Source of the DNA: Trogon surrucura
Taxonomy: Eukaryota; Chordata; Aves; Trogoniformes; Trogonidae
Length of the DNA stretch: 64,000 nt
Reading direction: 5' to 3'
NCBI GenBank assembly: GCA_020746105.1
Contig: CM036619.1
Location: 7,079,942-7,143,941 of the forward strand
Part shown: in pieces, positions 35,529 through 46,048 of the stretch
Position numbering within the stretch: the stretch's first letter is position 1
Layout: the number at the start of each line of letters is the position of its first letter
Translations under genes and position numbers: made by a program
Notes under the pieces: model-generated
Told to the model about the DNA's origin: nothing
Databases searched by the model: none
What the model saw: the letters and a program-made list of their open reading frames with translations, nothing else

Positions 35529-38500
35529 CTATGGAATATAAACAAAAAATAATAAAATAAAATTGTCCTTCAAACTCTCTGGCACAGAAAACCTCTGTTT
35601 TGCATAGTCTCAACTGGATTTTCTTTGCTTGTATTTAATTAGGTCTATGTATTTCAAAGGATTGTTACAGATAATTTTTTGCTTTTGATTGCCTTTTCTC
35701 TGTAAATAAGTTTAAGCCCACAAATTCAAGACTGTCCCCTGAGGCAAGTGCAGTTAGTTATGAAGTGGAAGAGAAAGGTCCAGGTATAAGAGAATGGTCC
35801 CTTTGCCTGACATGTCTCCTTCAATCCCAAATAAGTGCTTTACTTAGCTATCTGTACATAGCTGTCTAGGAAGCAAGACCATAAACAAGCCTCAGATAAG
35901 CCAGTGGCTCTAACACAATTTCAGCCCTTCTTTCTTCAAAATCTGCATTAGATACATATAGGTATATATGGGTGTGTAAATACATACATACATATGTATG
36001 TTTAAATATATATAATCATATGTATATACAGCACGAGAAAGGGGGAGGGAGGAGAATGGAAAGACACGTCCATTAATGAAGACTTATGTCTATCTGTGAT
36101 AATGAAATGAACTACAGACTTGGAATAAAAGCAAACAAATAAACATTTCCAAAATTTTGAATACAGTTGTATCAGGTGTTCAGCTGATGTGTGTTCAGAG
36201 ATTTCAGTTGAATTAGCTAATAAATGTGCAAGACTACTGACAACTATTTGAAAATATGATGGAGAAGTTCCAGAGATTTAAGCATGGTATCAGTCTCCCA
36301 ACATTTGATCTGCTAATTACTGCTTTGTAAGTCTAATTTCCAACCTTTCTAAAAAAACAGAACAAGTTTCAAGAAACAAATTTTAAATAAATAAAACTCC
36401 AACCATGTAGAGGATATCAGAGCTGTGAGTTTATAGAAAAATTAATCACACTGGTCACAGTCAGTGGCTTTTCTAGATAAATCAGTGAATGAAATTAAGA
36501 AGCAATAATAACAGGATGGAGAATATACCTGGATTACACTAAAACACTGCCTGTGGCTTCAGAGTCATTACAGTAATTTCAAATATAAAAAATATCAGAG
36601 CATAAACAGCCTATGGAGCCACAGAAGATAATAGCAGTTCAGCAGAAAGATTGTGGGATGCATGTAAATCAGCACAGGAATCAAGAGTTGGCTGAGTCCC
36701 ATCAGCCTCCCTTAGCAGTGAATTAATGGAAGGAGGTGAGCAGCATGTAGAAGGTATTTGGGCAAGGGATGCTACAAGCACCTGTGGAGAAAAAATTCTG
36801 TCAGAAAGGTGTACTCAGCAGCTACGTAGGTTGACAGCAAATAGTTAACCTATGCCCATGTTAGAAAAATACAAGACAATATGCTGCTGTGACATTAGCA
36901 AACATTGCAACACACTGGGAGTGATAATATCTGAACATTAATCCTGACTCTGCTGCAGATTTTAGGCATGATGGTAGGCCAGGTCACTTAACTTTTTTAA
37001 GTCTCCTTTTTCTCCAGCTGTTGGCCATTTAATGAATGCAAGCTCCTAATTCTTCATAACAGGAAACATTCCCATTCAGAGTCTGTACATCACCTAGCAC
37101 AATGGGACAAGAACTGGATCATAGCCTCTGTCAGCTCTTAATCACACAGCAGAAAGCACAAGCATGCAATAACATAAACACTCAAAATTTACTTACAGCT
37201 GCTCTAGTGAGAGAATGAATTATTGCATGATTGAACATGCCACTGTATGTTCCGGGAATGCATATTGACAGTTCCCCTCCACCTTCTCCATGTAGTGTTA
37301 ATCATTTGTGAAGCAACATTTATTCATCATTCATTCAAATAAGGAAAAATGGATTTTACCTACTACAGAAAAATACATTTCCCTTTTTCCTATGTATTTG
37401 CAAATATTTGCCAAGAAAGATAAAATTCCAAGGAGAGTGGGATATTTATGAAAAAAAAAAAAAACAACAACATTATGTTATCCAGTGTTAGAATGCTAAT
37501 GCCAAGAGGATAATATGGAAAGGATATTGAACTTCATGCATCAAGGAATGTTCCATTATCTTTCACTGAAAACCACATTAGTTTATATTTCACACAGGGT
37601 AAGAGCTTAGTTTCCCAAGAGCAGGTGACTTTCATAATGTATATTATGATCAGGTAACATGCTTATCTTGCCCTGCTTCATGCATAGTCTCTCTCTCTAG
37701 ACCATCTTTGTAACAACCACAATCAGCAATAAGATTCAAGACACAGAGTGTCTCTGAGTTCAGTATTTGTACTCCAAACAGACTTTTACCCAGTACCTTC
37801 TGTGAGATCATAAACCAGCAGAGACACTTGGAAATATATTCATAAGTAAACAGCATGATACCATTTAAAGAAATAACATTTGCAGACTAACATGAACTCC
37901 TTAAGTCCAAAGCAGAATAAATACAAGCAGTGCATCTATTAGCTGCAAATGAATAAAACAGTATTTATAAAATGGGTAATTTAGATGTGATTAATGTTCA
38001 TAAATGTGTTTACATAAGAATTGGATATTAACCTATAGCTTTAGAGGGTTTAATTAGCCTTGGAATATTGTCTCAGTGTACAATGAAAAATAACTAATTC
38101 ACAAAGGAAAATGCAAAGAAAATCTGCAAGTGCAAATGAGGTCAATTAATTAAGCAATTTACATAAATTTGAATGGTTATTTTCGGGGCAGTTTTGACAT
38201 TTTGCACTTCCTATTCCCATCACACCAGCAAAAATACTTTTCTGTCACCTTATTTATGATACATCAATCATCTCAGGGGATCACAGAATACCAGCACACA
38301 CTGCAGTCTAACAGCTTCTACACACAAGCTTTCTGAACCGTGCAGAATCTAGCATCCCATTTCCAGCTGTACTATCTTATCACCAGCAGATGCATTTACA
38401 GGCTGTTATAGCTCCATTCTTACCTCCAAATGGAGGAAAGAATATGAAATATGACTTCATCTCCATTACATTTTTACACCCTGAATACCAAACAGATGGT

Positions 38501-38832
38501 AACAATTACAGACGGGAGTATATTTCTCACACAAGAAGCCAAATGCTGCATAGCTCACCAGTTGAAATCTGGAACGAGACACTTAATGCATTTAGTTTAC
38601 CCAGACCAAAATGGGTGAAAAAGGGTAGAGGAATTTGGCTCAATAGCTACATATTCCCATGGTTACCCTTGGGAATAGTACAGCAGCAACCTCCTCTTGA
38701 TACAGCTGTGTCCACACGCAAGTCCTTTGGTTTCTTTTTGTTTTCCTTGTAACAATCAAGGCAAATTTACTAAAAAGGATTTAAGAGGAAAGTAATTTGC
38801 CTGAGAACAGGGATCCTTCTGTGACAATTCCT
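35529..38832. other. Anonymous DNA, no gene seen
   Basis: About 3.3 kb of AT-rich DNA apart from the TA/CATA simple repeat at about 35951-36031 and an A-run at about 37450. The 120-codon plus frame 38390-38752 has no recognisable domain. If the 34.9-35.5 kb exon is real, its preceding intron lies here. Confidence 0.5.
35951..36031. repeat. ATAC/ATATGTAT simple repeat
   Basis: Alternating purine-pyrimidine sequence with TACATACATACATATGTATG in the middle and TATATA flanks. It is a partly palindromic microsatellite. Confidence 0.85.
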
Positions 38833-39025
38833 GCATGGTTTAGCTCAGTGTGTTGAGCGTGGTGCTTGAAACACCAAAGGTCGCGGGTTCGATTCCCGTT
38901 CGATTCTCATGTGTTACCTGACCTAGTCGAGAGGTGGAGTCCCTGCCCACAACAGGGAGGTTGGATTAAAATGATCTCTAAGGTCCCTTCCAACCCAGGC
39001 CATTCTATGATTCTGTGATTCTATG
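38833..39025 (+). mobile_element. tRNA-Ile-derived SINE with CR1 tail
   Basis: The first 70 bases reproduce a tRNA-Ile gene: TTTAGCTCAGTGTGTTGAGCG at the D arm (A box), GTGGTGCTTGAAACACCAA in the anticodon arm, and GGTCGCGGGTTCGATTCCCG in the T arm (B box). A linker (TTCGATTCTCATGTGTTACC) leads into a CR1-type 3' end with GTCCCTGCCCACAACAGGGA, AAGGTCCCTTCCAACCC and the ATTCTATGATTCTGTGATTC terminus. This head-plus-tail architecture is that of CR1-mobilised avian SINEs: a polymerase III transcript that is copied by CR1 reverse transcriptase acting on the shared tail. The anticodon loop has changed, so it is not a functional tRNA. An alternative is a one-off template switch between a tRNA and CR1. 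No clear target-site duplication was seen. Confidence 0.85.
38841..38896 (+). promoter_or_regulatory. Internal polymerase III promoter (A and B boxes)
   Basis: The A box TAGCTCAGTGTGTTGAGCG lies at 38841-38859 and the B box GGTTCGATTCC at 38886-38896, which fits the GGTTCGANNCC consensus exactly. The spacing is like that of a normal tRNA gene. The B box is intact, so the copy may still bind TFIIIC. Confidence 0.75.
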
Positions 39026-40636
39026 TACCAGAGTAGTGTCTAGCAGGAGTAAGAGGCAGTAGCACAGTCTAGTATCTTCTGCACCGTCTGAGCTGGATTG
39101 ACCCACCAGGCAGAAGCCCTGATTTAGGAGTCGATGCTGTGCTGAGAGTGCTGCTTCCCAGCATCACCAAAATTTCAGGTCACTGGTGTTTCATCAGCTC
39201 AGGATCAGAAGCCAAAGCTAAAAAAGCCGAAACACCCTCCTCTCTCTTTTGATCTACACTTCCACAACCTTTTTTAAGTTTATATTCCTCTGGTTCATGT
39301 CTGCTTTCATAAGAACAATGTGGGGCCTTTATCCAAGGATACCAAATAAACTTAATGCCACAAATCTATATTTTACTATAATGCAATATTACACCTATTC
39401 TGACATGTTTTCTACAATACATTTTACTGTACATTTCATGAACTGTACTATTGAGATCAATTCACTAAGTCCTTTTATCTTGTCCCCCATCTAATATAGT
39501 TACAAGTGAAATTTTCAATGGTGTATTTGTTTATACAGTAGTTCCTAGACCATAACTTAAACTGGTGCAAATAGGCATTTGCTGAACTGAGGCCAATGAA
39601 ATAAAACTGCCTTACATCAGTTGGAAACCAGATTTTTGTGGATGATATATGCCAAGTATGAACTGAAAATATAAAGTAAATATTAAAAAAAAAAAGAAAC
39701 ACTAAGGTCGGTAAGACATATTTTTGGTTTGCTTCATATTGTATCATTTGGGGATAACAGAGATTTTAAAAAAGATCCATTTCAAACTTGATATTAACAG
39801 GAAAAGCTTGAAACGTATGCACTGAATTCTATAAAACATTCAGGGACTGAAAGAATGCATTTGACTTTCTTCCTGTTTCATTTGATTTTCATTCTTTTTT
39901 AATGACTATAATTCTTTGTCTGTAGAACAATGTATATTAAAAGAAAACCCAAACAAAAACCAAACAATTCAAATTCCAATAAGATCAAAAGTGCTCATTT
40001 AGAAAATGTCATATTCATCCATTTCAGCATTTTTCCTTTTGCTGTAGTTGCAGACTAATCCTTTTCCTATAAACATTTTCGATTGAACCAGTCTACTGTC
40101 ATAGAGGAGATAAACAGATCTTTTTCTCTAACTTATTGCTTTTCTTCTGTTACGTATAATTGTAAAATTCTTACAGACAACCTAGCAAGTAGGCTTTCTG
40201 CCACTTAATGCCTTGCCAGTCCACTTTGCCTTTTAGCTGCTGTGAAGTATCACTAAATCTCCAAGTCTCTCAGGTATATTACCGTAATCGTTAAAAAATA
40301 GTGGCAGCAGAAATTGCTTCCCCAACTTCCCCCCACTGCTGGTTTCCCTGTAGCAATGGCTTGTTCAGCACCCACAGTGTTTCCAACTGGCTCAGGCTCA
40401 ACCTCATCACATAGAAAGCAGAACCTCCAAAAAGCTTAGAAGAAAAGATACACCAAGCAAAGAAGGATTAAGACAACCAACAGCTGGTGAAATGGCAGAG
40501 AAAATCTACCAGATCAGGACACACACTTTTGCCCCACCTTCTGTGTTCCTGCTGAAGTGCGTGAGGGCTGAGTGTATTTTGGTTAAAACTGCCCAATTAT
40601 CATACCAAGAATTACTGAAATCAGAACTTCCTCCTC
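39026..40636. other. Anonymous AT-rich DNA, no gene seen
   Basis: No recognisable gene or repeat. The overlapping 80-90-codon frames around 39249-39747 look like chance. Confidence 0.5.
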
Positions 40637-40852
40637 TTAGGAAGAATTTCTTTACTGAAAGGGTTGTCAGGCATTGGAACAGGCTGCCCAGGGAGGTGGT
40701 TGAGTCACCATCCCTGAAGGTGTTTAACGGATGGGTAGATGTTGTATCGAGGGACATGGTTTAGTGGTGTTGATAGGGCTAGGACAAAGGTTGGACCTGA
40801 TAATCTTGAAGGTCTCTTCCAACTGAAACTGTTCTATGATTCTAAGATTCTG
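40637..40852 (+). mobile_element. CR1 3' end, sense on plus strand
   Basis: It starts at about TTAGGAAGAATTTCTTTACTGAAAGGG. The end of ORF2 is readable ([20 protein letters not shown] in the plus frame 40492-40764) and the tail has AAGGTCTCTTCCAACTGAAACTG and TTCTATGATTCTAAGATTCT. It is the same subfamily as the copy at 1905-2245. The frame continues upstream into non-CR1 sequence by chance. Confidence 0.93.
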
Positions 40853-41540
40853 ACAACTTCATCAGCAGGCCGAAATTCATGTGATCCATCTGGAATTGCC
40901 AGTGCCAAACATGAAAACAAGAGTCCCCTTGCAGTACTGTCATCAATTTGGCACTGAAGCTATTTACCAGGGGTGCAAGTGTCTTACTGAACTCATTATT
41001 TCCTCACACTTTGGATTAATACTTGAAGTTTTAACTCTATGATTACTGTAAAAGTGCTTATTCTATTTTTTTCCCCATCTCTTTCCATGAGAAAGTTGGA
41101 AGATTTTGTTATATTCCTGATAGTGGAATGGCAGCAACAACAAAATCCAAAATAGTTTACAAGATGGTAGTACTATGACCTTCCCAGCTGCAATTCAATG
41201 TACAATTTAATCTGAGGCATTTAAAAGGCTGTGATATCTGTTATAAAGTTTATGACCCTCTGAGAATTGTTCCCTGACTCCTGCAAGGAAATAAAGTTGA
41301 GAGGGATGCCTGGTGAGCTAAAAATTCAACTGACTGTGGACAAAAATGAAGAGGCCAAGCTTGCCTTTTCAGCATGAAGGCAACAATTTTATCTGTTGTT
41401 CAGGAAAAACAGCTGATGTGCTACGACAGAGGGTTAAGATTTAAAGGATCTATGGGCTTTCTGGAGAAGCTGGTGAAGAAGGACGGTTTAAAACTGTTTA
41501 AAACTGTCTAAACTATCTACGTTTATCTTTGGGCATTCTT

Positions 41541-41735
41541 AGAATCACAGAATCATTTAGGTTGGAAAAGACTTTTAAGATAATAGAGTCCAGCTGTTAA
41601 CTTACTACTGCCCACCACTAAAGCATGTCGCTAAGCACCACATCTACACATCTTTGAAATACCCCCAAGGATGTGACTCAGCCACTTCTCTGGGCACGCT
41701 GTTCCAGTGCCTGTTGTTATGCCCTTAAAGCTCTG
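41541..41735 (-). mobile_element. CR1 3' end on minus strand, short
   Basis: AGAATCACAGAATCATTTAGGTTGGAAAAGACTTTTAAGATAATAGAGTCCAGCTGTTAAC is the reverse complement of a distinct CR1 subfamily end. It continues through CTAAGCACCACATCTACACATCTTTGAAATACC to CTGGGCACGCTGTTCCAGTGCCT near 41720. The copy is 5'-truncated at about 41735. Confidence 0.88.
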
Positions 41736-42239
41736 CTAGTCATTTGTTGCAGTGTGAAGGACCAATATGCCACCGAATCTTGCAATGTATGAGTTGCCTT
41801 CTGGCATAAGTGCCTTAAACCTCACACAGACCTCTCTACACAAGTGAGCACAATCCATGTGCTGTGGCAGAAAGTATAGTCCTTGTTCCTCCAGACACAT
41901 CACTTCCATGGTACTCACCCTCCTTCCTTTTTCTCTCCTCTCGCAGAGTAAATGGAACAGACACTTGCTAAGTTCGTATTTTTCAGAAATAGGTCCCATG
42001 CTTGCAAAGTACAGTTCTTGCTGCTGGGCATCTAACGGCTGCTCCATGCCTTGACTATAAATGTAATAACCATGTCTGTTAGCAAAGGTGCAAACTACTG
42101 CGCTTGCTGATGCTGGGAAATATATCAGTGCATTCCTAAGCACTGATGTCTGGGGGCAGACATTGTTCCAGGCAAGGATATAGAGATTTATATAGAATTT
42201 GGCAAAGGTGATTTTGGTCTGTAAAGGGTTTAAATGCAC
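41736..42239 (-). other. 167-codon open frame of unknown nature
   Basis: This is an uninterrupted minus-strand frame, one of the two longest here not explained by CR1. It includes MEQPLDAQQQELYFASMGPI and ends at a stop directly beside a CR1 fragment. No domain, signal peptide or membrane segment is obvious and no family is recognised. Inside it lies a spliceable segment (41919-42054). The frame might be read-through around a real exon, a decayed retrocopy, or chance. Confidence 0.25.
41919..42054 (-). other. Exon candidate with good acceptor and donor (136 bp)
   Basis: On the minus strand, TTATTACATTTATAG (AG at 42056-42055) precedes a 136-base open segment that ends GGAGG at 41919. The donor GTGAGTAC follows at 41918. 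It would encode one split codon plus 45 codons (phase 2 in, phase 0 out), including SEKYELSKCLFHLLCERREK. The donor is close to consensus but the acceptor tract is only moderately pyrimidine-rich. It may belong with the terminal exon candidate at 34.9-35.5 kb, which is on the same strand and downstream. However, phase 0 out does not match that exon's phase 1 start, so direct joining is unlikely. Confidence 0.3.
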
Positions 42240-43310
42240 ATACTATCCAGTTTTCCTTCGATTTCTCTGCAGACTCTCCAGCTATGTCTTAACTGATAAA
42301 TCAGCACCAGAGCACAATTCTGCACACTGTCCTGAGATTGTCACTACAGATTAATTATTAGCCCAGTTCCTGGAGTGGGTTTTACCCAGGCCAGGTAGTT
42401 TTCTCTCAGGCAAAGCTCAGGTGTGCTTTGGAATTTTTCACAATGGGCTGTATGGATTAGATTACTCTATTTTGAAGAGGTAGAGAATTAACTTTATGAG
42501 TATGAATGGAGCTATGTCACTTGCTTTCGGAGTCAGAAAGCAAGCCCTCTCCCATACTATCTGCTCTTTTGACAGAGATATTCTCAGTATAGTGAAGAAA
42601 ATACAGGAAATACTGATTAGACTGGCTGCCTGAGAGTGTTGGAGGGATGTGTAAGGCCAGGGCACACAAAGCTTTTACCAACTCACTCATTCTGGAGCTT
42701 GGGATTGTTCATGTAACGAACATGTGCCCAAAACTGCAACGAGTTTTTGTTGAGTTTATTCACTCCAAAATGAAGCTAAGAAAGTGATTCATGTTTATAT
42801 AAATTGGAGAATCAGTTGGTCCCAGATGTTGGATTGCACTGGTGAGATGCTTATTTAGTCATAAAAACTCTGCAGTTCTTCAACTGCTATAAATTTGATC
42901 CATTCCTATCAATAAAGAGGTTCAGCCACCTCCAAGGGCAATGAACCAAGACAGAGGCAGCAGGGCCATTATGTGAGAAGGTGACAGGGATTACTGCTGG
43001 CCTTTCCCTATAAAAAGTGAGATGGGATTTGGGAAAGACATGAGGCTTTCTGAACCTAGGAATAATCCCACAAGAAAAGCAGCAGAAGGAGCACTGAGCC
43101 AAATACAGATGATGAAAACTAGAGAGGACAGCAGGATAAAATAGAACAGCAGAGTTTACTAGTAATCCTACCTAACTCCACCAGATTGCTTCTAGTAAAG
43201 TCATGGCTCAAATAAAATCGAAGATGACTACATTTACTGAGGGCTTGATCCAGGGTCCTTTCTCTCACAAAGCTTTGTACAGAGCTGAGAGAAACTGATG
43301 AAATCTTCTA

Positions 43311-43344
<34 letters not shown>

Positions 43345-44212
43345 TAAACTCTCTCTGGCTTTCATGCTAAAAATCTTTGACAAAAAGAACTTCTTATGGG
43401 TATTTCAAACCTCTAGCTAGATCAGTGGCTGGGCATGTAATGGACTCTATTGGACTAACATCTTCTGGGTGAGTGTTCAGTGGTAATGGAGTAACGTTGA
43501 AATGCATTGAGAAGGAAACAAAAAATGTTGAGATAAGTAAGTTTGCAGTGATTTATGAGTGAATTTCTGGGTTCTCAGCAGGACTGAAGAGTTTCATAAA
43601 GGTCTGTAAGAAGGTGTGATAATGTTTTCATCTATTTATAACGCAAGTTAGAGAAACAAGTATTGAGAGAAGAAAAATATACTTCTTAACCAGAAATTTA
43701 TGGAAGTTTTTCCAACAATGAAAAGACAGAGTTATTTATACCTGGGAGGTATTTGTAACAGTGCAGGGACACAGTGCTGTCTTGTGTATGTTCTTGTTGT
43801 GATTAAACTACCTTTCTTACAAGCAGCTACATCAGATGACCTCTAAAATATGAAAAAAAATCATTCTTCGCTAGTATTTTCTAAGTCTCAGCTTTGGCCG
43901 ACAGACTCATCAGCCTCAGGTGCTCCTCCAACCATCTTCCCATGCCTTAATCATTTCAATCTCTGCTTGAATTGTAAGTCTGAAAGCACCTGAATGCCTT
44001 CTGGCTTGTGACAGCCACATTGACTTTGTGAAATCTGGAAGAAGGCAAGAAGCTGGTTAAGCTTGTAAATTTGAATTAAATGTCTGACAGTGAAACTTGC
44101 TAGCATTGTTCCTTGGAAAAGCATGGAAGGTTTTGGGATAGTAGCTAGGCCTGACAGCTTCTTATAAATTTCATATTTGTCCTTGGAAAGAAAGAAGAAA
44201 AAAAAATAGTGA
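42240..44212. other. Anonymous DNA, no gene seen
   Basis: No gene or dispersed repeat apart from the A/AAAAG simple repeat at 43310-43344. Short minus frames at 42462-42665, 42887-43102 and 43951-44229 are unremarkable. Confidence 0.5.
43310..43344. repeat. A-run plus (AAAAG)n
   Basis: About 17 A residues are followed by four AAAAG units. This is simple sequence, with no adjacent element found that would make it a retroposon tail. Confidence 0.9.
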
Positions 44213-44235
44213 CACACATACACACACACACACCC
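44213..44235. repeat. (CA)n microsatellite
   Basis: CACACATACACACACACACACACCCCC, a short dinucleotide repeat just outside the left end of the solo LTR. Confidence 0.9.
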
Positions 44236-44237
44236 CC

Positions 44238-44818
44238 AAGCCTCACAGCAATACTTCCAGATTTTGGTTTAACCCAGTCAGCAACTAAGCATCAAGCAGT
44301 TGCTCGTCCACTCCTCTCCCTTCTCAGTGGGATGGGGAGGAGAATGAAAACCAAGTAAAACTTGTGGGTTGGTTAAAAACAGATTAATAATTGAAATAAA
44401 AATAAAATAACTTTAGTGGTAATAATTGTATTGAAAACAAAGATTAGAGAGCGAAATAAAACCTAAGACACACAAGTGAGGCACAGTGCAACTGTTCACC
44501 CACTGACAAATGCTCAGACCCTCTTGGCCAGCCCCCTTAAGTTTACATATTGAGCATGATGTCATATGGTGTGGAATATACACTTAGTTTAGGTCAGCTC
44601 TCCTGCCTGTATCACTTCCCAGCTTCTTGTGCCCTTCCAGTTTTCTTGCTGACAGGGCATGAGAAGCTGAAAATTCCTTGAATTAGTATAAACTTTACAT
44701 AGCAACATCTAAAAACATTAGTAACTTATCAACATGATTATCATACCAAATTCAAAACACAGCAATGTACCAGCTGCTAGGAAGAAAATTAACTCTACTC
44801 CAGTTGAAAATAGGACTT
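44238..44818 (-). mobile_element. Solo LTR of an avian ERVL-type endogenous retrovirus
   Basis: The block follows, with decay, a very common avian LTR read on the minus strand. It starts near 44818 (a degraded TGTCCTGGTTTCGGCTGGGA-type start), passes GTTAATTTTCTTCCTAGCAG and the CATGCCCTGTCAGC and CAGCTTCTTGTG stretches in antisense, then a TATA-like TGCTCAATATGTAAAC near 44545, then the CACTTGTGTGTCTTAGG region. It ends near CTGGGTTAAACC around 44265. No gag, pol or env is next to it, so it is a solo LTR left by recombination. The left boundary is uncertain by tens of bases. Confidence 0.75.
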
Positions 44819-45043
44819 TCTTCCAAGCAGTGCTTAGTTTGCTTAGATATTAGCTTTTATTATTTACTAAAGAATCTTTAAAATCTCCTCATTATTAAAT
44901 GTCTTTTGGTAATATTGTCTGAGTACTGAGTTTTCCAAAGGTATTTGCCAAAGTCAATTACAAACACGATTGATGAATTTAAACTACTATGGAACATTTT
45001 GACTCTGGGACTTCCTAACCCATAATTGTGATTTTGTTTTAAT
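44819..45043. other. Spacer between LTR and CR1
   Basis: AT-rich unique sequence with nothing recognised. Confidence 0.5.
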
Positions 45044-46048
45044 CACAGAGTTACAGAATGTTAGAGCTTGGAAGGGACCTCGAAAGATTGTCTAGTCCAA
45101 CCCCCTGCCAGAGCAGGATCACCTACAGCAGATCGCACAGGAACACGTCCAGGCGGGTTTTGAATGTCTCCAGAGAAGGAGACTCCACAACCTCCCTGGG
45201 CAGCCTGTTCCAGTGCTCTGTCACCCTCAGAGTAAACAAGGTTTTCCTAACATTTTTGTGGAACCTCCTATGTTCCAGCTTGTGCCCATTGGTCCTTGTC
45301 CTGTCATTGCACATCCCTGAGAAGAGCCTGGCTCCGTCCTCCTGACACTCCCCCTTGACATATTTATAAACAATTATGAGGTCACTTCACCTTCTCCAAG
45401 CTAAGAGACCCAGCTCCTTCAGCCTTTCCTCAGAAGGGAGATGGTCCACTCCCTTCATCATCTTTGTGGCTCTCCTCTGGACTCTCTCAAGCAGTTTCCT
45501 GTCTCTCTTGAACTGAGAGGCCCAGAACTGGACACAATATTCCAGATGTGGCCTCACCAGGGCAGAGTAGAGGAGGAGAAGAACCTCTCTTGATCTACTA
45601 GCCACACCCCTTCTAATGCACCCCAGAATGTCATTGGCCTTCTTGGCCACGAGGGCTCATTGCTGGCTCATGGTCATCCTGCTGTCCACCAGAACCCCCA
45701 GGTCCCTTTCCCCTGCGCTGCTCTACAACAGGTCAGTCCCCTGCCTGTACTGGTACATGGGATTGTTCTTTGTCAGATGCAAGACTCTAGACTTGCCCTT
45801 GTTGAATTTCATAAGATTTCTCCCTGCCCAACTCTCCAGCCTGTCTAGGTCTTGCTGGATGGCAGCCCAGCCTTTTGTTGTGTCAGCTGCTCCTCCCAGT
45901 TTTGTGTCATCAACAAACTTGCTGACAGTTCACTCTGTTCCCTCATCCTCATCCAGGTTGTTGATGAACATATTGAATGGTATTGATCCCAGTACAGACC
46001 TCTGGCGAACTCTGCTAGCTATAGGCCTCCAGCTGGACTCTATCCCAT
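45044..46048 (-). mobile_element. CR1 copy of about 1.0 kb on minus strand
   Basis: The 3' end is at about 45044 (AATCACAGAGTTACAGAATGTTAGAGCTTGGAAGGGACC) and the copy is 5'-truncated near 46048 in the RT domain. ORF2 pieces are readable on the minus strand: [20 protein letters not shown] at 45123-45314 and [20 protein letters not shown] at 45387-45650. A small deletion near 45380 removes bases between ATTATGAGGTCAC and TTCACC, shifting the frame. The region 45860-45960 covers the FADD-containing part in antisense. It is the same young lineage as the 9.7, 17.6 and 57.6 kb copies but more decayed. Confidence 0.93.

Noticed and set aside
38841-38896. Functional tRNA-Ile gene
   Set aside because: The anticodon loop is altered, the acceptor stem does not pair properly and the sequence runs on into a CR1 tail, so it is a SINE and not a tRNA gene.
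34916-42054. One gene joining the 41.9-42.05 kb and 34.9-35.5 kb exon candidates
   Set aside because: The upstream candidate leaves in phase 0 while the downstream one enters in phase 1, so they cannot be consecutive coding exons as drawn.
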